A stretch of 64,000 nucleotides of DNA from Parvicella sp963922585 (GTDB lineage: Bacteria; Bacteroidota; Bacteroidia; Flavobacteriales_D; Parvicellaceae). The notes beneath the pieces are model-generated. The model saw only the letters and a list, made by a program, of their open reading frames with translations. It did not search any database and was not told the origin of the DNA. Below, piece after piece: positions 27,637 through 36,805 of the stretch. A program made the position numbers and the translations under genes. The stretch spans positions 21,227 through 85,226 of the forward strand of contig CAWUIK010000002.1 in the NCBI GenBank assembly GCA_963922585.1. Reading direction: 5' to 3'. The number at the start of each line of letters is the position of its first letter. Position 1 is the stretch's first letter.

Positions 27637-27644
27637 CAAAAATA
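27637..27644 (-). promoter_or_regulatory. -7 element TATTTTTG for the ABC-F gene
   Basis: A TAnnTTTG match on minus, 22 bases before the ABC-F start codon. Confidence 0.45.
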
Positions 27645-27755
27645 CGTTATTTAAAGCGCTATCCCAAATTAGTTTTATTATTATTTTTAATAAAGGAAAC
27701 TTCTTAAAATTTAAAATAGATTTGTCTTTGTCGAACTAAGTTTTTCTATTCTTTT

Positions 27756-27873
27756 TAGATTTCTCCATTACAGGATTCCTTATCAGTCATCCTTTCAGTC
27801 GAAATGACATAACTTTTTGTAATTTCGACTGAAATACATTAGCGATAGTTTATGTATGTAATGGAGAAATCTA
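27756..27873. mobile_element. 118-bp palindromic element with 17-bp terminal inverted repeats
   Basis: The ends are perfect 17-bp inverted repeats, TAGATTTCTCCATTACA at 27756-27772 and its complement at 27857-27873. Inside is a second inverted pair with 13-bp arms (27793-27805 TTTCAGTCGAAAT; 27822-27834). No coding capacity. The form is that of a MITE or REP-type element. The GTCGAAATGAC core is similar to CTCGAAATGACG near the tRNA-fMet remnant. Confidence 0.75.
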
Positions 27874-27907
27874 TACCCATCAACATGAATAGAAATAATA
27901 TCAATCA

Positions 27908-29185
27908 TTAGTAATGAAAACAATCTCCAATGGCAACACCTGTTTTCCAATTGCCAATGAATTGAATAGAAGGGTTTTCTTTTTCAAATGTCGCTATTTT
28001 ATTTAAAATTGCTTCGTGCCCCACTTCATATTGTGGAATGGCTTTATTCCAAACTTTATGTGACTGATAAATTGGTTTTGAATTTATTTTATACAATGAT
28101 TTCAAATCATTTACTGCTTCTTCAATTCGTTTTGACACTTCTTCCTCTGAAGGGTTTGAAGTGATGGGAAGAAAAATATTGTATTGGTAATATTCAGAGT
28201 TGGGGTGGGTTTTGAAAACGCTATTATAATTGATAATTCCCAAAATTGATTTTTTGGATTGTTTTGGAAACAAAATACCAAAGGCATCGAGATGAGAAGG
28301 AACATCTTTTTTCAAATAGGAAAATTGTAAAGATAATAAGGAAGGATATTTTATTTTTTCTAATTCTTTAGCAATTTGATTATCAATAGAATTAATTATT
28401 CGAGCAGTGATGTATGACGGTGTTGCAAATATAATTTTTTTGGTTTGTAAAGTTTTGTTGGTCGTTTTTACAGAAATTAATTCATTATTTCTTGAAACGC
28501 TCAACACCTCTTCATATAGAATATGATTTAATTTTTGTGCTAAAGTATCCGTTAATTGTTGGATGCCTTTTTGAAAACTAATCACTTTTCTTTTGCCATT
28601 CTTTTTTGAACTTTTTAGAAATCCTTTGGAAAAAGAGCCGTATTCTTGTTCGAATTCAAACAATCGTTTCATAGAAGTTTTGTACTCCAAGGTCTCAGTA
28701 TCTCCAGCATAAAAACCGCTAATAATAGGATTGACTAATTTTTGTAGAATTTCATCATTGAACCTTCTTCTAATAGCATTTGCTAAAGTCTCATTGGGAA
28801 TAACTTCTGATTTTTTGAATCTTTCAGTCAGCAATTTAATTTTAGATTTGAAAGATAGAATCTCCCTAGAAAAAAGTAATTTCTTTAGGTTTATTTCTGT
28901 GGGGCGGTCATTTAAAAAAATATATCTTTTTTGAGCGGCTGGATCTGCTGAAACAATTTGTGAAGTTAAATTCAAATCTTCAATTAGGTGTTTGCATTTT
29001 TCATCAACGGCAAAGGAATTGGGACCCAATTCAAAATTGCCAAAATCATTTTTTTTAGAAATTATAACTCCTCCACAAAAATCGTTTTTCTCTACTAACA
29101 ATATGTTGAACCCCTTTTTTTCAAGTGAATATGCCATCGAAAGCCCGCTAATCCCTCCTCCAACTATTATGTAATCGTACAGCAT
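27908..29185 (-). CDS. hemY: Protoporphyrinogen/coproporphyrinogen oxidase, FAD-dependent (HemY type)
   Basis: 425 residues. The N-terminal dinucleotide-binding motif 'DYIIVGGGISGLSMAYSLEKKG' (in part) continues with 'VEKNDFCGGVI' for FAD binding, then 'NFELGPNSFAVDEK'. The C-terminal 'IQFIGNWKTGVAIGDC' closes the FAD site. It oxidises protoporphyrinogen IX (or coproporphyrinogen III in the alternative route) with oxygen, late in haem synthesis. Next to hemH in the same direction, it forms the terminal haem pair. HemF rather than CgoX-type chemistry elsewhere in the cluster argues for the protoporphyrin route. Confidence 0.9.
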   Translation of the reverse strand: MLYDYIIVGGGISGLSMAYSLEKKGFNILLVEKNDFCGGVIISKKNDFGNFELGPNSFAVDEKCKHLIEDLNLTSQIVSADPAAQKRYIFLNDRPTEINLKKLLFSREILSFKSKIKLLTERFKKSEVIPNETLANAIRRRFNDEILQKLVNPIISGFYAGDTETLEYKTSMKRLFEFEQEYGSFSKGFLKSSKKNGKRKVISFQKGIQQLTDTLAQKLNHILYEEVLSVSRNNELISVKTTNKTLQTKKIIFATPSYITARIINSIDNQIAKELEKIKYPSLLSLQFSYLKKDVPSHLDAFGILFPKQSKKSILGIINYNSVFKTHPNSEYYQYNIFLPITSNPSEEEVSKRIEEAVNDLKSLYKINSKPIYQSHKVWNKAIPQYEVGHEAILNKIATFEKENPSIQFIGNWKTGVAIGDCFHY

Positions 29186-29232
29186 TTTTGTTCAATCTTT
29201 GATTTAAGTTTTTAATTTCTTATCTCAATTTT

Positions 29233-30285
29233 TCAATCTTCAACATCAATCGATGCTTTAGCGAAGGTTGGCAGTCTCTCCCTCGTCCACTCCGCAATCG
29301 TTTCAGCCCAAGCATCTTCAGCATTCAAACAACTAACTACTTCAAATTTTTCTCCACCGGCTTCTGTAAAAATTTCTTTTCCTTCCATTCTCATTTCCTC
29401 CAAAGTTTCTAAACAATCAGCAACAAAAGCAGGCATCACTACCGCTATTTTTTTGACTCCTTGGCTAGGAAGTTCTGCCAATGTTTTGGCATTATAAGGT
29501 TTCAACCATTCGGCTCTTCCAAGTCTAGATTGAAAAGTATTTATTACTTTATTTGCATCCCAATTTAATTGTTCTACAACACATTTTGTGGTTTCAAATG
29601 ATTGGTGTCTGTAACAAGTTTTATGTGCCTCAGAAGGGGTGTTGCAACATGAACCATCTATTTTACAATGAGACTTGGTAGGGTCTGACTTGCGAATATG
29701 TCTTTCTGGAATTCCATGATATGAAAAAACTATTTTATCAAAATCATCTATATTGATTTGTCTATTAATAGAATCAGAAAGCGTTTTGATGTATTTTTTA
29801 TCGTTGTAAAAAGATGGAATAATATCCATTTTCCATGTTGCATTTTGTTTGGCAACCTCCTCTTTGAGTTTTTCAACCACTGTTTCTGTCGAACTCATTG
29901 CATATTGAGGATACATCGGCAAAACTACCAATTCTGTTATGTTTTTGGATTTTAGATCCCTTACCACACTTGCAATGCTAGGATTACCATATCGCATGGC
30001 TATAGTTACATAGACATCATCACCTAAAATGTTTTTTACTTTATCTCTGAGTTGCTCACTATATACCATCAATGGTGAACCTTCTGGAGTCCATACTTTT
30101 TGGTATGCTTCTGCTGATTTGGCAGGTCTGGTATTAAGAATAATTCCTTTAATCAAAAGCGCTCTTTTCCAATAAGCAATATCTATAACCCTTTCGTCCA
30201 TTAGAAATTCCGCAAGGTATGTTTTTACATCTTTTTTAGAAGGGCTTTCTGGAGTTCCAAGATTAATAAGTAATAATCCTTTCAT
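29233..30285 (-). CDS. hemH: Ferrochelatase
   Basis: 350 residues. It inserts Fe2+ into protoporphyrin IX, the last step of protohaem synthesis. Recognised by the N-terminal 'LLINLGTPESP', the catalytic His motif 'FSYHGIPERHIRKSDP' near residue 188 and the Glu-rich 'PAFVADCLETLEEM'. A Cys cluster 'CKIDGSCCNTPSEAHKTCY' follows the catalytic His and might hold a metal centre (inference). Divergent from hemA, sharing the gap 30286-30433. Confidence 0.96.
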   Translation of the reverse strand: MKGLLLINLGTPESPSKKDVKTYLAEFLMDERVIDIAYWKRALLIKGIILNTRPAKSAEAYQKVWTPEGSPLMVYSEQLRDKVKNILGDDVYVTIAMRYGNPSIASVVRDLKSKNITELVVLPMYPQYAMSSTETVVEKLKEEVAKQNATWKMDIIPSFYNDKKYIKTLSDSINRQINIDDFDKIVFSYHGIPERHIRKSDPTKSHCKIDGSCCNTPSEAHKTCYRHQSFETTKCVVEQLNWDANKVINTFQSRLGRAEWLKPYNAKTLAELPSQGVKKIAVVMPAFVADCLETLEEMRMEGKEIFTEAGGEKFEVVSCLNAEDAWAETIAEWTRERLPTFAKASIDVED

Positions 30286-30404
30286 GTGTTGATTTTTGAT
30301 TTTGATTTACAAATTTTGATAAAATTTACCTAAAAATGTAACTATTTGTTAATATTTGACAATTGAATGACAAATGAATTTATGCAAAAAATAAGGGTTC
30401 GTTA

Positions 30405-30412
30405 TACTTTTG
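30405..30412 (+). promoter_or_regulatory. -7 element TACTTTTG for the hemA operon
   Basis: Fits TAnnTTTG, 21 bases before the TTG start of hemA. Its position in the divergent hemH/hemA gap supports a promoter for the plus-strand haem operon. Confidence 0.5.
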
Positions 30413-30433
30413 CGGTCATACAAATAGATCGTT

Positions 30434-31651
30434 TTGGAAAACAAACAAACATTCTTTATCATTGGTATCAATTATAAAAAGGCCGACACTTCCATGAGAA
30501 GTAAATTTAGCTTTTCTGAAAATGACTTAAAGTTATTGATACTTGAAGCTCAAGAAAAAGGAATTTATCTATTTGCTACAAGCACATGCAATAGAACAGA
30601 AATCTACGGATATTGTTCATACGCAACTGATTTAATTCAACTTTTGTGTAAATACAGCACTGGAAACGAAATAGAATTCATGACCAATTCCTACATTTTA
30701 CAAGGAGATGACGCTGTTAAACATTTATTTAGATTAGGTGTTGGGTTGGAAAGTCAGATTTTAGGAGATTTTGAAATTATTGGGCAAATCAAAAGAGCAT
30801 TCAACTTTGCAAAAGAGTTAGGCGCTACCAATGATTACTTGGAAAGAATCACCAATGATGTCATCAGAACTAGTAAAGCCGTAAAAAACAACACTAATTT
30901 TAGCACTAAAGCCGCTTCTGTTGCTTATGCTGCTGTTCAGTGGATTAAAGAAAATTTTGCTAACAAAGAAAATATCAATATTACCTTATTGGGAACTGGC
31001 GAAATTGGTAAAGTAACTTGTGCAAATTTAGTAAAATACTTTCCAATTGACTCTATTACGCTTGTAAACAGAACAATTGAAAAAGCTGAGCAAATAAGCA
31101 CCAAATTTCATGTAAAGTTTGAAAGTTTTGAGAATTTAAACTTAGTATTAGACCAAACAGATGTTTTGATTGTCGCTACTAATGCTGAAAAACCAACTAT
31201 TACCGATAAAGAAATAGGAGAGAAAGCCATTTCAATTATTGATTTATCTATTCCAAGAAACGTTGATGCAACCAAAAGTAATGCAAATGTGATAACTTTA
31301 GATGATTTGACAGTTGTTGTGGATAAAGCACTTGAAAGTAGAAAAGCTGAAATTCCAAAAGTGGAAACTATCATTGAAGAACGTATTTCTGATTTTGATG
31401 AATGGGTTCAATCCAGATCTCATAAAGATGTGGTTATTGCTTTTAAAAGAAGATTAATAGAAATTCAAACAGAAGAGTTGAATTATCATTCTAAAAAAAT
31501 TGAAGGCTTGAATGTTGAACATGTTCAAATTGTATCTGAAAGAATCATTCAAAAAGTAACTAAGCAGTTTGTGACTCATCTCAAAAATACAGAATCAAAT
31601 TCATATGAATCTGTGAAGATTATGAATGAAATTTTTAAACTTGAAATTTGA
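30434..31651 (+). CDS. hemA: Glutamyl-tRNA reductase
   Basis: 405 residues from a TTG start, chosen because 'MENKQTFFIIGINYKKADTS' is the family N-terminus and no usable ATG exists nearby. The catalytic Cys lies in 'FATSTCNRTEIYGY' (Cys 52). The NADPH domain begins 'ITLLGTGEIGKVTCANL', and a C-terminal dimerisation helix follows. It makes glutamate-1-semialdehyde from Glu-tRNA, the committed C5 haem step. It overlaps hemC by 4 bases. The partner hemL is not in this window. Confidence 0.96.
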   Translation: MENKQTFFIIGINYKKADTSMRSKFSFSENDLKLLILEAQEKGIYLFATSTCNRTEIYGYCSYATDLIQLLCKYSTGNEIEFMTNSYILQGDDAVKHLFRLGVGLESQILGDFEIIGQIKRAFNFAKELGATNDYLERITNDVIRTSKAVKNNTNFSTKAASVAYAAVQWIKENFANKENINITLLGTGEIGKVTCANLVKYFPIDSITLVNRTIEKAEQISTKFHVKFESFENLNLVLDQTDVLIVATNAEKPTITDKEIGEKAISIIDLSIPRNVDATKSNANVITLDDLTVVVDKALESRKAEIPKVETIIEERISDFDEWVQSRSHKDVVIAFKRRLIEIQTEELNYHSKKIEGLNVEHVQIVSERIIQKVTKQFVTHLKNTESNSYESVKIMNEIFKLEI

Positions 31652-32559
31652 AATCATCCATTCGAATAGGGACAAGGAAGAGTGAATTAGCGCAATGGCA
31701 GGCTAAATTAGTCAAAGATTTATTAGAAAAACAAGGCGTTGCATCTCATTTAGTTTTGGTAGATTCTGAAGGAGATCAAAATCAAACGGTACCATTGTAT
31801 GAAATGGGTGTAGTAGGGGTTTTTACCAAAACTTTAGACATAGCATTACTCAATAATAAAATCGACATTGCCGTACATTCTATGAAAGACGTTCCAGTTG
31901 GATTGCCCAAAGGAATTATTGAATTTGCTATACTCGAAAGAGGCGAAGTGGAAGATGTTTTTGTGAAGCATCCAAAGAATGAATTTTCAACTGCTATTGC
32001 GACAAGCAGTCTCAGAAGAAGATCGCAATGGCTCAACAAATATCCTGATTTTACAATTGAAGAATTGCGAGGAAATGTAAATACGCGTCTTCAAAAAGTA
32101 GCGGGAAGCAATTGGAAAGGCGCAATTTTTGCCAAAGCAGGATTAGAAAGAATTAACGTTTTACCCAAAGATGCAGAAGTCCTAGAATGGATGATTCCAG
32201 CTCCTGCACAAGGTGCTATCATGGTGGTGGGAAGAGAAAATGAACCTGCATTTTTGGAGGCTTTGAAAACATTAAACCACACTAATACATCAAACTGTGT
32301 TACTATCGAACGACAAGTATTGAAAATTTTGGAAGGTGGTTGTACTGCACCCATTGCGGTAAATGTAAAAGAAATGCAAGATAATTATAATGTTAGCGCA
32401 GGATTATACAGTCTTGATGGACAAAGAAAAGTAGAGGTTTTTGAGTCTTTTTCAAAAGTAGATCATAGTGTAATTGCAACTCAAGTTTCCAAAATGCTTC
32501 TTAAAAATGGTGGCGAAGCAATCATGAAAGAAATAAAAGCATTCAATAATAAAAATTAA
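31648..32559 (+). CDS. hemC: Hydroxymethylbilane synthase (porphobilinogen deaminase)
   Basis: 303 residues from a TTG start overlapping the hemA stop (TTGA). Polymerises four porphobilinogens. Motifs: 'IRIGTRKSELAQWQA', 'AVHSMKDVP', 'TSSLRRRSQW' and the cofactor-binding Cys in 'LEGGCTAPIAV' near residue 232. It has 1-base overlap with hemD. Confidence 0.97.
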   Translation: MKSSIRIGTRKSELAQWQAKLVKDLLEKQGVASHLVLVDSEGDQNQTVPLYEMGVVGVFTKTLDIALLNNKIDIAVHSMKDVPVGLPKGIIEFAILERGEVEDVFVKHPKNEFSTAIATSSLRRRSQWLNKYPDFTIEELRGNVNTRLQKVAGSNWKGAIFAKAGLERINVLPKDAEVLEWMIPAPAQGAIMVVGRENEPAFLEALKTLNHTNTSNCVTIERQVLKILEGGCTAPIAVNVKEMQDNYNVSAGLYSLDGQRKVEVFESFSKVDHSVIATQVSKMLLKNGGEAIMKEIKAFNNKN

Positions 32560-33251
32560 TGCCGATTAACGAAATCAAAATACTGTCAACTAAGAAATTA
32601 TCAAATGAACAAAGAGATAAGATTACATCTTTTGCTCATCTTGTTGATTTTGATGTTTTGAATGAAGTGTCATTAAATCCAGTTTTAAATAACATTCGTG
32701 AAAACATTATTTTCACAAGCTATAAAGGGGCACAAGAAGGCTTAAGGCTGCTTTCAAAAACTGCAAATCAACATCATTTTTTGTGTATTGGAAATAAGTC
32801 ATTAGAGTTGCTACAGAATAATAACTTGAATGTTTTGCATGCTGCGAATTATTCCTCAGACTTGGCTATTTGGATTGTCAAAGAATTGCCTAAAGCCTCA
32901 TTTACATATATGTGTAGTCCTGATAGATTAGATAATTTGCCGATAATCTTAGACAGTCAAAACATTGATTTTAATGAAGTTTTCATATATGACACAGAAA
33001 TTACGAATGTATCTTTATATCAAAGATTTCATTACGATATATATCTATGGTTTAGTCCCAAAGGTGTTAAAGCATTCCAATCTTCAAAGTTGAAAATGCA
33101 AAATGCAAAACATATTTGTATAGGTAAAACAACTGCTCAAGAGGTTTTAAATACTTTTGAAATACAAGATAAAAATCAAGTGATTTATCCCGAATTTCCC
33201 TCGGTAGAAGGGATGATTACACAAATTGAAAATACGATAAGCATCTATTAA
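32559..33251 (+). CDS. hemD: Uroporphyrinogen-III synthase
   Basis: 230 residues. The sequence is poorly conserved in this family; the call rests on length, on 'NIIFTSYKGAQEGLRLL' and 'WFSPKGVKAF...HICIGKTTAQEV' matching the two-lobed HemD pattern, and on position between hemC and hemE. It closes the linear tetrapyrrole with inversion of ring D. The start shares one base with the hemC stop (TAATG). Confidence 0.9.
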   Translation: MPINEIKILSTKKLSNEQRDKITSFAHLVDFDVLNEVSLNPVLNNIRENIIFTSYKGAQEGLRLLSKTANQHHFLCIGNKSLELLQNNNLNVLHAANYSSDLAIWIVKELPKASFTYMCSPDRLDNLPIILDSQNIDFNEVFIYDTEITNVSLYQRFHYDIYLWFSPKGVKAFQSSKLKMQNAKHICIGKTTAQEVLNTFEIQDKNQVIYPEFPSVEGMITQIENTISIY

Positions 33252-33255
33252 TATT

Positions 33256-34281
33256 ATGATAAAAAACGATTTATTTCTAAAAGCACTCAAAGGCGAATCC
33301 GTAAGTCGCCCACCTGTATGGATGATGCGTCAGGCAGGTAGATATTTGCCAGATTTTATGAAGTTAAAAATGGAATATGATTTCTTTACAAGATGTCAAA
33401 CACCAGAATTAGCAGCAGAAATCACAGTGATGCCCATTCATCAAATTGGTACAGATGCCGCGATTTTGTTTTCGGATATCTTGGTGATTCCTCAAGCCAT
33501 GGGAATTGAAGTGCATATGAAACCTGATTTTGGTCCTTTTGTACCTAATCCAATTCGAAATATGCAAATGGTTGCCGATATTCCACCAACTGATGCAAAA
33601 GAAGCTTTGAAATATGTTTACGATGCTATTATGTTGACCAAACAAATGCTTAATGATGAAGTTCCTTTGATCGGTTTTGCTGGAAGTCCATGGACCATTT
33701 TGTGTTATGTAGTAGAAGGAAGAGGTTCTAAAACATTCGACAAAGCAAAAGGATTTTGTTTTGAACACCCTGAAGCAGCACATCTTTTATTGCAAAAAAT
33801 CACCGATGTTACCATAGATTACCTTAAAGAAAAAGAAAAAGCAGGTGTCGATGCAGTTCAAATTTTCGACAGTTGGGGAGGATTACTTTCTCCAAAGGAT
33901 TATCAAGAGTTTTCTATGCCTTACATCAATCAAATTACCAAAGCATTGAAAGACCTTACTCCAGTAATTGTGTTTGGAAAAGGATGTTGGTTTGCTCTTG
34001 AAGATTATGCTCAAACAGGCGTAAGCGCTTTGGGTGTGGATTGGACACTAAATGCAGATGTGGCAAGAAAATTAACTGATAATAAAATTACACTACAAGG
34101 AAATTTTGATCCTGCAAGACTGCTTTCTCCTATTCCAAAGATTAAAACAATGGTAAAAGAAATGATTGATGCTTTTGGAACAGATAGATATATTGCCAAC
34201 TTGGGACACGGTATTTTACCCAATATTCCAGTAGATCACGCCAAGGCGTTTGTAGATGCAGTGAAGGAATACGAGGGGTAA
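33256..34281 (+). CDS. hemE: Uroporphyrinogen decarboxylase
   Basis: 341 residues. It removes four carboxyl groups from uroporphyrinogen III. Signature 'PPVWMMRQAGRYLPDF' lies near residues 20-35, 'LIGFAGSPWTILCYVVEG' and 'FDSWGGLLSP' follow, and 'NLGHGILPNIPVDHAKAF' is at the C-terminus. It starts 4 bases after hemD. The next 150 bases separate it from hemF and are filled with 7-bp repeats. Confidence 0.97.
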   Translation: MIKNDLFLKALKGESVSRPPVWMMRQAGRYLPDFMKLKMEYDFFTRCQTPELAAEITVMPIHQIGTDAAILFSDILVIPQAMGIEVHMKPDFGPFVPNPIRNMQMVADIPPTDAKEALKYVYDAIMLTKQMLNDEVPLIGFAGSPWTILCYVVEGRGSKTFDKAKGFCFEHPEAAHLLLQKITDVTIDYLKEKEKAGVDAVQIFDSWGGLLSPKDYQEFSMPYINQITKALKDLTPVIVFGKGCWFALEDYAQTGVSALGVDWTLNADVARKLTDNKITLQGNFDPARLLSPIPKIKTMVKEMIDAFGTDRYIANLGHGILPNIPVDHAKAFVDAVKEYEG

Positions 34282-34283
34282 TC

Positions 34284-34373
34284 GGGGTTTGGTGTTCGGG
34301 GTTTTTGATTTTCGACTTAACGATAAGGGAAGATGGAGGATGTTTGATGTTTGAAGGGAGATGTGTGACTTAA
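34284..34373. repeat. Two blocks of degenerate 7-bp units between hemE and hemF
   Basis: Block 1 (34284-34304) reads GGGGTTT, GGTGTTC, GGGGTTT. Block 2 (34332-34366) reads GATGGAG, GATGTTT, GATGTTT, GAAGGGA, GATGTGT. The units stay in 7-base register within each block. The array starts 2 bases after the hemE stop. The 150-base gap contains no gene. Confidence 0.75.
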
Positions 34374-34431
34374 AATTGGAAAACCAAAACCTTTGTGCAC
34401 TTTGCGGTTAAAACACTAAAAACTAATAATA

Positions 34432-35334
34432 ATGAAAGAAATTTTTTCAAAATTTATTGATCAATTACAACAGGATATTTGTGTTGGCCTCGAACAAGAG
34501 GATGGATTAGCAAAATTTCAAGCTGATGAATGGAAAAGACCCGGAGGTGGTGGAGGAAAATCTATGGTAATTCAAAATGGAAATGTTTTTGAAAAAGGAG
34601 GCGTTAACGTTTCTAAAGTTTATGGAAAACTTCCAGACACAATGATGGAAAAATTTGGTGTAACAGATTCAGATTTTTTCGCTTGTGGCATTTCCTTAGT
34701 CATTCATCCAAAGAATCCTTTTGTACCAACTACACACGCAAATTTTAGATATTTCGAACTGTACGACAAAGATGGCTACATCAGTAAATACTGGTTTGGT
34801 GGAGGACAAGATTTGACACCTTATTACTTTTTTGAGGAAGATGCCATTCATTTTCATCGAGTTTGTAAAACATTTTGTGACAATCATCATAAAGATTACT
34901 ATACAAAATTCAAAAAATGGTGTAATGAATATTTCTTTAACTCTCACAGAAATGAAGCAAGAGGTATAGGTGGTATCTTTTTCGATTACCTTTCAGAAAA
35001 TGAAGAAATGACAAAAGAGCAACTTTATGCATTTGTAAAAGAAGCGGGAAATAATTTCTTAAATTGCTATTTACCTATTGTAAGCAAAAGAAAAAACATT
35101 CCCTTCACTCAAGAGCAAAGAGATTGGCAAGAAATCAGAAGAGGAAGGTATGTAGAGTTTAATTTAGTTCATGACAGAGGTACGATATTTGGTCTGAAAA
35201 CCAACGGTAGAATTGAAAGCATACTTATGAGTTTGCCACCGCATGTGCAATGGAGATACGAACACCATCCAGAAATTGGAACTCCAGAACACGAATTAGT
35301 TGAAGTTTTGACCCACGAAAGAGATTACGTATAA
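34432..35334 (+). CDS. hemF: Oxygen-dependent coproporphyrinogen III oxidase
   Basis: 300 residues. It converts coproporphyrinogen III to protoporphyrinogen IX using O2, which implies aerobic life. Motifs: 'DEWKRPGGGGGKSMVIQNG', 'HANFRYFELYD', 'WFGGGQDLTPYYFFEED' and 'RGIGGIFFDYL', then 'RRGRYVEFNLVHDRGTIFGL'. It is coupled to hemB through a 1-base overlap (TAATG). Confidence 0.97.
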   Translation: MKEIFSKFIDQLQQDICVGLEQEDGLAKFQADEWKRPGGGGGKSMVIQNGNVFEKGGVNVSKVYGKLPDTMMEKFGVTDSDFFACGISLVIHPKNPFVPTTHANFRYFELYDKDGYISKYWFGGGQDLTPYYFFEEDAIHFHRVCKTFCDNHHKDYYTKFKKWCNEYFFNSHRNEARGIGGIFFDYLSENEEMTKEQLYAFVKEAGNNFLNCYLPIVSKRKNIPFTQEQRDWQEIRRGRYVEFNLVHDRGTIFGLKTNGRIESILMSLPPHVQWRYEHHPEIGTPEHELVEVLTHERDYV

Positions 35335-36341
35335 TGGAATTGAACAACAGACATAGAAGATTAAGAACGAGTCCTTTTTTGAGAGACATCGTAAGGGAAA
35401 ACTCTTTTTCTGTAAATGACTTTATTGTGCCTCTTTTTGTCGTAGAAGGAGAAAATATCAAAGAGGAAATCGCATCCATGCCCAATTATTTTCGTTTTAG
35501 TTTGGATGAACTCACCAAAGAAATCGAAACGATTGTTGCTTTGGGATTAAAATCAGTTTTGGTATTCGTAAAAGTTCCCGAACAACTCAAAGACAACGAA
35601 GGAACTGAAGCCTTAAATCCTAATGGATTGATGCAAAGAAGCGTAAAACACATCAAATCTATTGCACCACAACTGGTTGTAATGACAGATGTAGCTTTGG
35701 ATCCTTATTCTTCTTTTGGTCACGATGGTGTGGTAGAAAACAACGAAGTAGTAAACGACAAAACGGTTGATATATTATCAAAAATGGCATTGTCTCACGC
35801 AGAAGCAGGAGCAGATTTTGTAGCACCATCAGACATGATGGATGGTAGAGTAGGAGCGATAAGAACACAACTTGATCAAAGCAATTTTACCAATGTTGGT
35901 ATTATGAGTTACAGTGCCAAATACGCTTCTTCATTTTACGGCCCGTTTAGAGATGCTTTGGATTCTGCTCCAGTACCAGGATTGGCTTTAAAAGACAAAA
36001 AAACCTATCAAATGGATCCTTCAAACAGGCTGGAAGCCATCAAAGAAGTACTTTCCGACATTGACGAAGGAGCAGATATTGTGATGGTAAAACCCGGAAT
36101 GGCTTATTTAGATATCGTAAGAGATATTGCCAATCAAGTAGAAGTTCCGATTTCTGTGTATCAAGTAAGTGGAGAATATGCTATGATAAAAGCAGCAGTT
36201 GCTCAAGGATGGTTGGAAGAAAAAGAAGTGGTATTGGAAAGTATTATCGCTTTCAAAAGAGCTGGCGCCAAATTAATTGCGAGTTATTTTGCAAAAGATG
36301 TAGCGAAGTGGTTGAGGGAGGATTTTAAAGCGACATTTTAA
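35334..36341 (+). CDS. hemB: Delta-aminolevulinic acid dehydratase (porphobilinogen synthase)
   Basis: 335 residues. It condenses two 5-aminolevulinate molecules. Schiff-base lysines are seen in 'MSYSAKYASSFYGPFRDA' and 'IVMVKPGMAYLD'. The metal segment 'DVALDPYSSFGHDGVV' carries Asp/Ala instead of the Cys triad, so the enzyme is of the Mg2+-type rather than the Zn2+-type. It is the last gene of the plus-strand haem operon, although it acts second in the pathway. Confidence 0.97.
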   Translation: MELNNRHRRLRTSPFLRDIVRENSFSVNDFIVPLFVVEGENIKEEIASMPNYFRFSLDELTKEIETIVALGLKSVLVFVKVPEQLKDNEGTEALNPNGLMQRSVKHIKSIAPQLVVMTDVALDPYSSFGHDGVVENNEVVNDKTVDILSKMALSHAEAGADFVAPSDMMDGRVGAIRTQLDQSNFTNVGIMSYSAKYASSFYGPFRDALDSAPVPGLALKDKKTYQMDPSNRLEAIKEVLSDIDEGADIVMVKPGMAYLDIVRDIANQVEVPISVYQVSGEYAMIKAAVAQGWLEEKEVVLESIIAFKRAGAKLIASYFAKDVAKWLREDFKATF

Positions 36342-36396
36342 TACAATACAAAGACAGTGTGAACTAAGATGAGTAAAGTTTTTAAGCAAAAACCTA

Positions 36397-36424
36397 TTGA
36401 TTTCATATAAAAACACTATCTTTG
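36397..36424 (+). promoter_or_regulatory. Promoter before the decayed TA module
   Basis: TTG at 36397-36399, a 17-base spacer and TATCTTTG at 36417-36424 fit the Bacteroidota pattern. It lies about 93 bases upstream of the antitoxin ATG. Confidence 0.5.
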
Positions 36425-36517
36425 GGTACAAATCAAGTTGTTAAACAACAGTCTTTTGAACCATAAAAGATAAAAATGTAGTTAAACTTTTTCTAATTTT
36501 CAACGTTGAACAAATCT

Positions 36518-36805
36518 ATGAGCTCATTTACTTTATATATTAAAAATTCTAATAAAAAGGTTTTGGCTTTACTTAAACTCATTCGTGAATCGGAAGATAT
36601 TGTTCTTGAAGAGAATGTTAATGATTACCATTTAACAGATGTTCAAAAATCAATCCTTGACCAAAGAAAAGTAGCCCATTTAACAGAAGCAAGCAAATCA
36701 TTTTCTTGGGACGAAGTCAAAGAAAGAGCAAGAGCAAAGAAACTACAATTTAATTGTCAAGCAGGAAGCAGACCAAGAAATCACAGAGGCATACCGTTGG
36801 TATGA
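36518..36805 (+). CDS. Antitoxin-like protein with altered C-terminus (decayed TA module)
   Basis: From the ATG at 36518 (an upstream TTG is at 36506) the frame gives MSSFTLYIKNSNKKVLALLK, a helical middle and 'SKSFSWDEVKERARAKK', the usual end of small Bacteroidota antitoxins. Here it does not stop after KK but reads on out of frame through toxin DNA to a TGA near 36805, adding about 18 foreign residues rich in Arg and Pro. The DNA suggests loss of 4 bases (an ATGA stop/start overlap). It may still fold in its N-terminal part. Confidence 0.65.
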   Translation: MSSFTLYIKNSNKKVLALLKLIRESEDIVLEENVNDYHLTDVQKSILDQRKVAHLTEASKSFSWDEVKERARAKKLQFNCQAGSRPRNHRGIPLV

